DNA from: Primulina eburnea
Taxonomy: Eukaryota > Streptophyta > Magnoliopsida > Lamiales > Gesneriaceae
DNA length: 64,000 nucleotides
Assembly (NCBI RefSeq): GCF_022965805.1
Contig: NC_133110.1
Span: 34,534,317 to 34,598,316 of the forward strand
Reading direction: 5' to 3'
Shown here: one piece after another, positions 25,751 through 36,569 of the stretch
How the letters are laid out: every line of letters begins with the position of its first letter
Position numbering within the stretch: position 1 is the first letter of the stretch
The notes under the pieces: model-generated
The model's database searches: none
What the model saw: the letters and a program-made list of their open reading frames with translations, nothing else
Told to the model about the DNA's origin: nothing
Translations under genes and position numbers: made by a program

Positions 25751-25812
25751 TCTAGACTATCAAATTCCATACCAATATTAGGCTTGAATTTGATATTTGA
25801 ACCAGAATCCAT
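25751..25812 (-). pseudogene. FAR1-related gene, 5' end, displaced by gypsy 1
   Basis: On the minus strand an ATG at 25812 opens MDSGSNIKFKPNIGMEFDSL, the typical run-in to the FAR1 DNA-binding domain. It ends exactly at the gypsy 1 target site TCTAG (25751-25755). The reading continues beyond the element at 17278 with the next part of the same domain, so this was one gene before the insertion. Confidence 0.82.
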
Positions 25813-27211
25813 CAAGAATCTGAAAGTATCAATAAATTTTTTGACTTGTTTCAGTCTCAGTTTTCAACGACGGTGACAAAAAATGTAACATATTTCTCTG
25901 TTACATATTAAATGCAACAACTTAATAACAAAAAAATATTTTTCTCAACTAATATCCAAGAGCAATAAGTCAAAACGCAATAAGTCAAGTACGTCAATTG
26001 TAATCAATGTCAATCAAAATTCTAAATCAGGCGAGTTGTGTAATGTACAAGAGAACGATGAAATAGCCTAATTGTTTTGTTGATCTGCATGAAATATTTT
26101 GTATTGCTCCATATTCACCCTACTAGATGTAAAATTCGTGCAAACTTCATATTCAAATGATATCTTTATTAGTGGTAAATATAATATTCTTACTAAAAAA
26201 AGTAATTTTAGATTAGATTATAACAATAATTTTTTCCTAATATTTTACTAATTATTAAAAATACATCATGACCAATTTTCTAAACTATACAAAAATGATA
26301 GGAAAATTCATAATTTAAAATCACGATACATTCTTCAATATTTTTTTTATAATTATCAATTAAAAATTTGATACATATATAATCTACTAATTTAATACAG
26401 ATGAGAACCATATATTTTCTTTTTAAAAAAATAAATAATGTTAAAACAAAGCCACAAGCAAGAAAAGAAAGCCAAGAAAAATTGATCATCCTTACCTAGA
26501 ATTATTGAATCATGAGCTAAAACAAAATCTTACATGGTTATACATGTATACATATATATACATACATATATATACAAATTATATATATCACACAAAAATC
26601 TCTTACAACGATGATATTTAAAGGTAGCATCGGTAACCGCAATCAATACATACAATTAATAGGAGTTTCATATCAATAAAACCATAAAATACAAACCAAC
26701 AAAATCAAATAAAAAATTTGATAGCCAAACAATTAGAAAAAGAATTAGACATTTAAAGAAACAAAAAAATCGAACTTTGTATGTTATAGTATTTCCTGTA
26801 AAAATAAAAAAAAATAAAAAAATTGATTGAGAGAGAAAAAATGAGAAAAAGAAGAAAATAGACAAAAGAAGACGAGATGAAATAGCTGAGAAATAAACAA
26901 AACTGTGTGAATAATGTTTGTGGAAGAGGGAAAAATGAGAGAAATTGAGGGAAAACAAAAGAAAAAAAGAGAGGGAACAAATAGAAAAAAAAATAAAAAA
27001 AATAAAAAAAATGCAAGACACAACATCACCTACGGTGGTGGTACCACTGTAGGTGATCCGGGTCCTGTTTTTACATCCCAAAATCATAGTTAAATGTATA
27101 TTCAGTCTATGTCAGGCCGAAACTTTATCTATAGTCTTTGATTCACACACAAAATATTTTTGCACTCCATGTCCACGCAATTATTTTTTCGGATGAAATT
27201 CGATATAAAAC

Positions 27212-27214
<3 letters not shown>

Positions 27215-27282
<68 letters not shown>
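27215..27282. repeat. (TA)n microsatellite
   Basis: An uninterrupted TA run of about 68 bp. A shorter run occurs at the homologous place upstream of copy 3 (about 34784-34830). The tyrosine-isoleucine ORFs across it are artefacts. Confidence 0.9.
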
Positions 27283-27287
<5 letters not shown>

Positions 27288-28427
27288 GCACAAAAAATTG
27301 GTTTATATTTGGTACAAAAGATAAAATTTTGAATATATAATTGGAACAAATATAATAATATTCATACTTACTACACTTCTTTTTGTGCTATAATATCATA
27401 TATTAGTATTTGATCTGAAAGATTTTATATTGAAATATCATATAATAATACCACATATTTAATATTTTGTATCAATTTTCATCCAAAAAAACATCTCATT
27501 AATACAAAAATTTGTTATACATGTTTGTGTACTGAAAAATCATATGTTATAATGTCAGATGTGAAACATTTAGTACTGAAATATCATATGTTAATATCAG
27601 ATTTCAATGTTTTGTACCGAATTTTAATTCAAAAAAGACGTGTCATTAATATCAATTTTTTTTTTATATGTTTGGGTACTTAAAAATATTATATTATTGT
27701 CATACATAAAACATTTAGTTTGGAAATACCATACATTTGTCTAGATTTTCAGTTTTTTGTCCTGAATTTCATCACAAAAAAACACATATAGGCCTAGGGA
27801 CTGCATAAGCATTTTTTGAGTTGGTTAAGTTTATATGGACTGAACACATATTTAACTATTGAGATGTGATTTATTGATCATTTGTTCTTATATGTTACCC
27901 AATTATTTGTAATTGACAAGATAAAACAAGCGACAACTCACACGTACCTGCGTATTATCATATGATATTAGAATGAATTTTCTATCACACAACACATTAA
28001 CAATGATATGAAACTCTCCATACCGTTGAATTTTCAAAATTTTAATTTTACATTGGAAAATATAGAACAATTCACGTTTGTTTCACACTTGAAAAATATC
28101 AAATTTATGAATGATCATGATATAATGAGATGCCATTTGGTTGTCTTATAATAATGGTTGATGATAGAATGACACCGGCTGTTTCCCACATGCAAACTAA
28201 ATGAATAATTAAGAAAATAGTCTGTCAAAGATATACATACAATACAAAGAAAATTTACAATAAAATGAAATAATACTTCAGATTCTAAAATATCTTATTG
28301 CAATTCAGTCATAGGCATGTGTTTCGATCCCGTATAGATTAATTTATGCCATGGATACTTGCGAGCCGGATTGGATGCCGGAAATTTGGGCTAAATCATA
28401 CTATTAATTTGATTAAAGTCAAATGAA

Positions 28428-28431
<4 letters not shown>

Positions 28432-28482
<51 letters not shown>

Positions 28483-28495
28483 TATATATATATGT
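28432..28495. repeat. (TA)n microsatellite upstream of R-gene copy 2
   Basis: A TA run with one GATATA interruption, about 170 bp upstream of the start codon of copy 2. Confidence 0.88.
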
Positions 28496-28667
28496 TAAAA
28501 GGGCAACACAAACAAGTATCGTGTGGAATAATGCATTAATATTAAATGATTTATTAAACAAATGTTTGTTTCCCACATGCAAATTAAACAAATAGTTGGT
28601 CAACTATATATCACATGATATATACAATACACAATGTATCTCTCGTTTCAATCCATCTTTGTCTCCC

Positions 28668-31346
28668 ATGGCGGCTTATGCTGCGCTTGTCTCACTTGCT
28701 CGATCACTCCACCAGATTTTGGATCTTGAACCGCATATCGATCTCCTTCACAAAGACAAAATCGTTTCCCTTCATGAAAAAGTTGACTACATTGTCACTT
28801 TCTTCGAAGATTATTCGGAGAAGCACCGCGGAGCACATGATCGTGTGGGAAAGGAAATCAGAAATGCTGCATATGAAGCGCAGGATTTCATGGATTCGTA
28901 TCTGTGTTCGGTATCAACTACCACCCATGATGATCGGAGTTGTTCTGTGAGCTTGGATCGAGACTTGGACATGGCGTTTGAAAGGATTGATTTCATCTGG
29001 GAAGAGACAACGAAGATGAAGAAGAGAGACACGACAGAATATATCCGATCCAGATCTTTTTCTTCTCCCGTTGATCATTCATCCACGGCTGATCAAATTA
29101 CTGAAAACAAAGTTGTGGAATTTGATGATGACCTGAATGCTGTCAAAGAACGTTTGTACGAAGATTCGGCTAAACTCCAAATTATCCCCATTGTTGGGAT
29201 GGGAGGAATCGGGAAGACGACTCTTGCTAGAAGAGCTTACGAGGATTCACTCTTTGCTCAGTATTTTGACATCTTTGCCTGGGCAACGGTGTCGGGAGAG
29301 TATCAAAGAAGAGACACTCTTTCCCAGCTTCTTCAATCCTTAAAGAAATACACCACCGATCGTAATCAACAATCTGATGAGAGCGAAGCCCAATTGGAGA
29401 AACAAGTGTACCAAAATCTATTTGGTAGGCGGTATCTCATTGTGATTGATGATATATGGAATACCAAAGCTTGGGATGATTTGAAGATGGTCTTTCCAAA
29501 TGATGACAACGGAAGTCGAATTTTGCTGACTACAAGGATATCAGATGTTGCTGTTTATGCAGGATCTTCTAGTATTCCGATCCACCAAATGAAGTTATTG
29601 AATGAAGATCAAAGTTGGAAACTACTTCAGGAAAATATTTTCGGGCAAGAATCATGTCCTCTCCACCTGGTGGAACTCGGGAAGAAGGTTGCCAGAAACT
29701 GCAGGGGACTTCCGCTCACGATTGTGGTCGTTGCAGGACTGCTCCTTTCTTCAGGAAACATGAAGGAAGAAGAATTGTGGGAAAGCATTTTTGAAAATAT
29801 AAGCTCGATAGAATCCACAATCCCGGAGCAATGCTCAAAGATACTATGTTTGAGTTATGATCGGTTGCCTCTGCGATTAAAACCGTGTTTCCTCTACATA
29901 GCAGCTTTTCCAGAAGATTTTGAAATTGATGTTTCTAAGCTAATCATGTTGTGGGTTGCAGAGGGATTCCTTAAACCAAGTATTCAGTCTAAATGCTTGG
30001 AAGATGTGGGGAAGCGATGCTTGGAGGATCTTGTGAATAGAAATCTGGTCTTAGTGAGTAAGAAAGGGCCAGATGGGAATCTCGTAGCTGTCGGAATTCA
30101 TGATCTCTTGAGGAAGATCTGTATAACAAAAGCTGAACAAGAGGGATTTCTTCATCATGTCTCGTCCACGAGAAATTTCTGTAATGATGCCATAGAGAAT
30201 CCAAAGCGTCGTCTCAGTTCACATTTTAGACGAAGGTTTTGGGAAATAGAAATACAAGATTCTAGCGTGCGTTCAATTTTCCACCAGGATTTAGTCCTTA
30301 CAAAGTCATCTCCGAAATTTAGGCGCCTCAGTATCTTGGATTCCCCCCATGTGGTTTGGTGTAATTTATCGAAAGTAAGCTCAACATTCTTGAATTTAAG
30401 GTACATTTCTTTTACCTTACACGGCACACTTTCATCACCCAACGGTTTTCTAGCCTCATTATCCAAGCTTCCCAATCTCGAGACTATAATTGCTAATGTA
30501 ATTTCCTCTATTAGATTTCAAATACCCTATGAAATTTTGAGGATGCCAAAGTTAAGGCATCTGATAATAAGCCACCCCCCTCATGAAATTTTGACGATGC
30601 CGAAGTTAATGAGCCAGCCCCGTCATTTATTATTGGACCCCTCTAACATAGGAATCGTCAACAAAAGCAATCTACAAACGCTTAATGGGGTGGTCGATTT
30701 CATATTTACTGAAGATGTCATCAACATACTTGTGAATCTAAAGCAATTGACAGTTGTTTTTTATGAGTATGATGATAATTTGGATGATTTTAATCTCGAC
30801 AATCTTTTTCTTCTCCAAAACCTTGAAGAATTAGAGGTCTCAATCGATCTACATAATCATTTCTTTCGGAGTGACTCGCCTATTCCGCCATGGAACTATG
30901 CTTTTCCTACCAACCTCAACAAGTTAACTCTACGAGGAGTTCCTTTCCCTTGGGAAAACATGACCATAATTGGGTCACTCCCATATCTTCAGGTGCTCGA
31001 GATAGTAGAAAACAATATCAAAAGAGATTCCGAGTGGACGTCAGTGGAAGGCAAATTTCTTCGACTCAAGTACTTTTGTTCTTCGTTAGATGATTTGGTG
31101 ACGTGGGAAGTGGAAAAAGATCACCTCCCAAGCCTCGAAAGCTTGATTCTCAGGAATGTCATGTGGATCGACGAGATCCCTTGTGGATTAGGAGAAATAG
31201 ATTCACTTCAACTTATCGAATTACATGACTGTATCGAATCATTAGTGAATTCGGCAAAGCGAATCCAGCAGCAGCAACATGAAAATGGGTACAATGTTTT
31301 TCAAGTGAATGTCTTTAATCGTGTTATTATAGACAATTATTATTGA
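28668..31346 (+). CDS. CC-NB-LRR disease resistance protein, R1 (late blight R1A/R1B-like) type, copy 2
   Basis: This is a single-exon gene of 892 codons for an intracellular immune receptor that detects pathogen effectors. I chose the ATG at 28668 (MAAYAALVSLARSLHQ) because copy 1 starts at the same place; an in-frame ATG at 28596 would add 24 unlikely residues. In order it has an Rx-type coiled coil with EAQDFMDSY in place of EDVID, then the P-loop GMGGIGKTT at about 177. The kinase-2 motif YLIVIDDIW is at about 256, followed by RNBS-B GSRILLTTR and GLPL at about 347. RNBS-D is CFLYIAAFPEDFEID, and IHD stands in place of MHD at about 477. About 400 residues of irregular leucine-rich repeats follow. 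No defect was found, so it may be functional. Confidence 0.92.
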   Translation: MAAYAALVSLARSLHQILDLEPHIDLLHKDKIVSLHEKVDYIVTFFEDYSEKHRGAHDRVGKEIRNAAYEAQDFMDSYLCSVSTTTHDDRSCSVSLDRDLDMAFERIDFIWEETTKMKKRDTTEYIRSRSFSSPVDHSSTADQITENKVVEFDDDLNAVKERLYEDSAKLQIIPIVGMGGIGKTTLARRAYEDSLFAQYFDIFAWATVSGEYQRRDTLSQLLQSLKKYTTDRNQQSDESEAQLEKQVYQNLFGRRYLIVIDDIWNTKAWDDLKMVFPNDDNGSRILLTTRISDVAVYAGSSSIPIHQMKLLNEDQSWKLLQENIFGQESCPLHLVELGKKVARNCRGLPLTIVVVAGLLLSSGNMKEEELWESIFENISSIESTIPEQCSKILCLSYDRLPLRLKPCFLYIAAFPEDFEIDVSKLIMLWVAEGFLKPSIQSKCLEDVGKRCLEDLVNRNLVLVSKKGPDGNLVAVGIHDLLRKICITKAEQEGFLHHVSSTRNFCNDAIENPKRRLSSHFRRRFWEIEIQDSSVRSIFHQDLVLTKSSPKFRRLSILDSPHVVWCNLSKVSSTFLNLRYISFTLHGTLSSPNGFLASLSKLPNLETIIANVISSIRFQIPYEILRMPKLRHLIISHPPHEILTMPKLMSQPRHLLLDPSNIGIVNKSNLQTLNGVVDFIFTEDVINILVNLKQLTVVFYEYDDNLDDFNLDNLFLLQNLEELEVSIDLHNHFFRSDSPIPPWNYAFPTNLNKLTLRGVPFPWENMTIIGSLPYLQVLEIVENNIKRDSEWTSVEGKFLRLKYFCSSLDDLVTWEVEKDHLPSLESLILRNVMWIDEIPCGLGEIDSLQLIELHDCIESLVNSAKRIQQQQHENGYNVFQVNVFNRVIIDNYY

Positions 31347-31549
31347 TGTATTTTTGTTGGATGAAATATTTTTGCTCGACTGATCATCAAAGAAAATAGA
31401 GGATTTGGAAGAGTCATATGATCAGGGTAGAGGTTATATTTGTACAATGTAATGACCCCACCCAAGTTATATTTCGAATAAAATGTTGTTTAATCATGAC
31501 AGCTACTTCATTCTTGTGATGAAGTGTTGTACTTTGGACTTAATTTCCA

Positions 31550-33060
31550 GGGTTTTTTTAAAAAATAATTCAAATTTTAAAATTAATTTCAAAAGTAATT
31601 TAAAAAAAAAACGTTTTCAAAAATACCCTAATCCGCGTTTACGAAGCGCGGACGCTGCTCACGTAGAGCAGCGTCCGTGCTTCGTAAGCGCGGACACTGC
31701 AAACGTGGAGCAGCACTTACGAAGCGCGGATGGTTATTGCGACGGAAATTAGCGACGGACTGTAAAACAAACCGTCGCTAAAATTCATTTAGCGACGGTT
31801 TTAAAACACCGTCGCTACAATTGAATCAGCGACGGTTTAAAAACCGTCGCTCCGTTCGCGACAGACTTCACTGTCGCTAATTCTTATTAATTAAAAATTA
31901 GTGAAAACGAAAAAATATTTAAATTGAAAAAAAAATATAAAAATAAAACTATTTTTCGCTAATTTTAAAAAACTTTCTTAAATACAACGGTAGGTTAATT
32001 TTTTTGGCTATTAATCACTATCATATCTCAAAATTTAAGATTGTGTTAACTTAAAGCAATGACATGATGCATATCGTGTTTAGTGTATTGATGTCGACCA
32101 CCAACCTTAATATATATTTAATTCTTAAATTTTCGAAAAACTATATATTATTATTTTTTAATATGTGATAGAAATGTATTTTTAAATCACATTCAATAAA
32201 ATTAATGAGAAATATTTTTTTGAAAAAATTCAGTAATTTCGTCTAAATCCATATTCACAACGTGTTTGATACATTTGAATGATAACAATAATTGTTTCAT
32301 CAGTATCTTTATCCAAATGGGTTGTGATTTTATTTACAAAATCTCTTTATAATGTACACAAAAGACTATTATTCTGAAATAAAAAATAAAACACAATCAT
32401 AATTAAATTATGTAAAAATCAGAAAAGTTATTTAATTAATATTTATTATGTGTATTACAAAATAATGTCAATAAATTTTATAAGGTGTCAGTCATCCCTG
32501 ACTCACTGCAAAACCAGGTTGAATAGTAGAGGTTTATGAAAAAACTTATTTCGTGATGAATTTTTTTCTGTTTTTATTTAATGTCTTCATTACAACAAAA
32601 ACGATTTTTCGCAGCGCGCAAATTCTTTTTCCGCAGCGCACATTGCATGCTGCAAAGATACAAGCCGTTGAAAGTTCAAGATTATCCTCCGCGTACATGT
32701 ACATGATATGCTGTTAATACTATTATTAGCGTGCAGTGTTCGGTGATAAAGAAAATAGCAAATATTAGCGACGGATTTGAGCGACGGTTGTTCTGTCGCT
32801 AAATTTAACAACCGTCGCTGATGCAATTGTAGCGATGGTCTTTACAACTGTCGCTAAATTAATTGTAGCGACGGCTGTGTTATAAATTCCGTCGCTAAAT
32901 TCCGTCGCAATTACCATCCTCTCTTCGTAAGCGCGGACGCTGCTCCACGTTTGCAGAGTCTGTGCTTCGTAAGCGCGGATTAGGGTATTTTTGAAAACGT
33001 TTTTTTTTAAATTACTTTTGAAATTAATTTTAAAATTTGAATTATTTTTTAAAAAAACCC
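31550..33060. mobile_element. non-autonomous Mutator-like element with long TIRs
   Basis: The 1511-bp element is flanked by the 9-bp direct repeat TAATTTCCA (31541-31549 and 33061-33069), the Mutator hallmark. The ends start GGGTTTTTTTAAAAAATAAT and are nearly identical inverted over about 100 bp. They stay recognisable for about 190 bp, into GCGCGGACGCTGCTC-type segments. Inside each TIR, AGCGACGG words form serial hairpins (31745-31880 and 32765-32910). The core (about 31915-32230) is AT-rich and matches a segment at about 61160-61460 in the second Helitron. It has no transposase ORF. Confidence 0.88.
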
Positions 33061-33069
33061 TAATTTCCA

Positions 33070-34785
33070 CGACAGTTGCTTGAGATAAATAGTAGGTTTA
33101 ACTAGGGACACGGATCCCCTGCAGTTTTAATAAAACAGCACATGGTACTGTGTGCCTACATGGCATTTCTTTTAATTTTTTTTATTCTTCTTTTTTTTTT
33201 TCACTTTTTTCCCCTCCATTTTCTTTTATGTTAAATTAATAATTTTATAATTAAAAATTACTATATTAAATTTTTACATGTGAAAAATTATATCATTTTT
33301 TCGAATTAATGAGTATTATTAATTTTCTTTTTCAATGAACAATTTTTTTAACAATATAATACTATTAACATGTTAATGCTTAAATTAAAATTTAGAATAT
33401 TTCTATCATGCAATATCAAAAACTAAAATTCAACACCATATTTCCATCAAAAATAAATAATTCATACATAAATTCATAATTTAAAATCCCGACACATTCT
33501 TCAATATTTTTTTAAATAATTATTGATTAAATATAATCTACTAATTTAATACCAGAACCATATATTTTTTTAAAGGTAGCATCGGCAACCGCAAGCTATA
33601 CACATAATTAATAAGAGTTTCAGATCAATAACACCATAAAAATACAAAAAAACAAAATCAAATAAAAAAATCAATAGCCAAACAATTAGAAAAAGAATTA
33701 GACATTTAAAGGAACAAGAAAATAGAACCTTATATGTTATAGTATTTCCTGTGAAAATAAATCTACTAATTTAATACATATCAGAACCATATTTTTTTAA
33801 AAAAAATTAAAATAATGTTAAAAGAAAGCCACAAGCAAGTTAAGCCAAGAAAAATTCATCATCTTTATCAAGAATTATTGAATATCATGAGCTAAAACTT
33901 AATCCTACATGGTTATATAATTCACACACAAATCTCCTACAACGATGATATTTAAAGGTAGCATCGGCAACCGCAAGCAATACACATAATTAATAAGAGT
34001 TTCAGATCAATAACAACATAAAAATACAAACAAACAAAATCAAATAAAAAAATCGATAGCCAAACAATTAGAAAAAAAATTAGACATTTAAAGGAACAAG
34101 AAAATCGAACCTTATATGTTATAGTATTTCATGTAAAAATAAAAAATAATATAATTGAGTGAGAGAGAAAAAACGAGAAAAAAGAAGAAAATGGACAAAA
34201 AAGACGAGATGAAATAGTTGAGAAGAAAAAAAATGTATATATTATTTCATATAAAATTGTCTGTCAATGTTTGTGGAAGAGAGAGAAAATGGAGGAAAAT
34301 TGAAAGAAAAAAAATGGTTGATTCCATCCTATATGTAGGGGCACTACCCCATGATAAAATCAAGGGTCCAAATTTAACCACACATACATGGGGTCCACTA
34401 ATTTTTTTAAAATCACATATGTGTGTAAATTTTGTCCATCCAAATCATGTGGGGACAGTGCCCCCACATGTAGCATCGACCTAACCATTTCCACGACAGT
34501 TACGCGACTTAAAAATCGAACTCCAGATTTTGTTTTCTAGAGAGTGAAGTGAAACTTCCTAATATTCTTCTTGCTGGCTATTGGATTTTGTTTATAATAC
34601 CAATTTGTTTTAAGCTATTTATCATTCGCTAAATATCACAATATTATTAAATTTTATTTGTTACACACTAGTAATAATAAAATTTCCTACTAGCCACGTC
34701 AATATATATGACAATTGTACAAACATTAGTAATGAATCAAACCAACCTTTGTTCCAATTTCCATATAAATTATGAATTTATGAAT

Positions 34786-34832
<47 letters not shown>

Positions 34833-35692
34833 GCACAACAAATTGGTTTATATTTGGTACAAAAGATAAAATTTTGAGTATAAAATTAGAAATACTATAT
34901 TAATATCCATACTTACTACACTTGTTTTTATGCTCAAATATCATATATTAGTATTTGATCTGAAAGATTTTATACTGAAATATCATAATAATACCACAAA
35001 TTTAATATTTTGTATCAATTTTCATCCAAAAAAAACATCTCATTAATACAAAAATTTGTTATACATGTTTGTGTACTGAAAAATCATATATTAATGTCAG
35101 ATGTAGTACTCAAATATCATATGTTAATCTCAGATTTTCAATGTTTTGTACCGAATTTTCATTCAAAAATATGTGTCATTAAAATCAATTTTTTTTATAT
35201 ATTTGGGTACTAAAAAATATTAATATATTATTGTCATATATAAAACATCTAGTTTGGAAATATCATATATTTGTTTTCAATTTTTTGTACCGAATTTCAT
35301 CCCAAAAAACACATATAGGCCTAAGGACTGCATAAACATTTTTTGAATTAGTTAAGTTTATATGGATTGAAAACATATTTAACTATTGAGAAGTGATTTA
35401 TTGATCATTTGTTCTTATATGTTACCCAATTTTTTTTAATTGACAAGATAAAACAAGTGACAACTCATACGTGCATGCCTACGTATTATTATGTTATATT
35501 AGAATTAATTTTCTATCACACTACACATTAATATAATGATCTGAAACTCTTCATACCGCAGAAGTTTCAAATTTTTAATATATCTGATTCCGTTTAATCT
35601 AATTGCTTTTTACCTTGGAAAATATAGAACAATTCACGATCCTTGAAAAATGTCGAATTTATGAATTATCATAATATAATGATATGCCCTTT
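33070..35692. other. AT-rich intergenic DNA, duplicated upstream flank of R-gene copy 3
   Basis: No gene was seen. The AT-rich segment from about 33470 repeats the upstream region of copy 2, and in part repeats itself (the GGTAGCATCGGCAACCGCAA block occurs at about 33577 and 33956). A (TA)n tract lies at about 34784-34830. The flank runs without a break to about 35692, where it meets LRR coding sequence directly. Confidence 0.62.
34329..34476. mobile_element. small MITE-like element with about 28-bp inverted termini
   Basis: The left end CTATATGTAGGGGCACTACC is matched, inverted, by the right end GGACAGTGCCCCCACATGTAG. The two lie about 150 bp apart and each extends into an ATCATG-type word. 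The target duplication is not clear and the family is not known to me. Confidence 0.5.
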
Positions 35693-36569
35693 GTCCAAAA
35701 AAATGTCTGTAATGATGAGAACCCAAAGCCTCGTCTCACTGCGCTTTACACACACAGTTTTTGGGAATTGCATACACAAGATTCAAGCATGCGTTCAATT
35801 TTCTCCGAGATAGAACCCATCGCAAAGTTCTTTCCTAATTTTAGACACCTCAGATATATCTTGAATTCACTCTATGTGACTTGGTGGAATTTATCAGAAA
35901 TAATCTCAACATTATTCAATTTAAGGTACGTTTCTTTTACCATAAGCGAAAATTGTGTGTCATGTCCAAATGGGATTCTCGTCTCATTATCCAAACTTCC
36001 CAATCTGGAGACTATAATTGCTAACATGACTTACTACAAAGAATTGCAAGCACCCTACGAAATTTTGACGACGCCGAAGTTAAGGCATCTGATTATGAGC
36101 CGGCCTTGTTATGTATCAGATCCCTCTAAGATAGTAATTGTTAAGGAAAGTTATCTACAAACACTTGGCAGACTGATGGATTTCATATTTACTAAAGATG
36201 CCATCAAAATACTTGTGAATCTAAAGCAATATTTGGCAGTTCTTTTTTATTGATACGGCGATAATTGGGATGATTGTAATCTCAACAATCTTTTTCGTCT
36301 ACAAAACCTTGAAGATTTAGAAGTCTCTCTCGGTCTACAGTATCATTTCATTGGGTGTGACTCCCCTAAACCCTTTCCGGCATGTAACTATGCTTTTCCA
36401 ATCAGTCTCAAGAAGTTATCTTTGCAAGGAGTTCCTTTTCCTTGGGAAAACATGACCATAATAGGCTCACTCCCAGATCTTCACGCGCTCCGGATAGTAG
36501 AAAACAATATCTAAATAGCTTCCGAGTTGACGCTTATGGAAAGCAAATTTCTTCGACTCAAGTACTTTT
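35693..36569 (+). pseudogene. R1-type resistance gene, copy 3, LRR part, left piece
   Basis: Homology to copy 2 begins at about its base 30180 (TCTGTAATGATG) and runs through the LRR region: FRHLRYILNSLYVTWWNL, SLSKLPNLETIIAN, APYEILTTPKLRHLI. The whole coiled coil and NB-ARC half are missing, and the upstream flank joins the LRR directly. In-frame stops occur at 36251-36253 and at about 36512. The piece ends at the target site CTTTT (36565-36569) of gypsy 2 and resumes at 56085. Confidence 0.88.

Larger units (their letters stand above)
25813..28667. other. AT-rich intergenic DNA, upstream flank of R-gene copy 2
   Basis: No gene was seen. The segment from about 26270 to 28160 is related piece by piece to 33470-35690, upstream of copy 3. 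Shared landmarks are the GGTAGCATCGG/CAACCGCAA block, the AATTAGAAAAAGAATTAGAC block, and the TTGGTTTATATTTGGTAC block. It is part of the same tandem duplication. A short hairpin (TCACCTACGGTGG/CCACTGTAGGTGA) lies at about 27026-27057. (TA)n tracts lie at about 27215-27282 and 28432-28495. Confidence 0.65.

Noticed and set aside
26668..27087. Phe/Leu/Ser-rich minus-strand ORFs that look like membrane proteins
   Set aside because: They come from an A-rich, low-complexity stretch; three frames give the same composition.
27138..27349. Tyr-Ile repeat ORFs on both strands
   Set aside because: They are translations of a (TA)n microsatellite; the same holds for 57128-57398.
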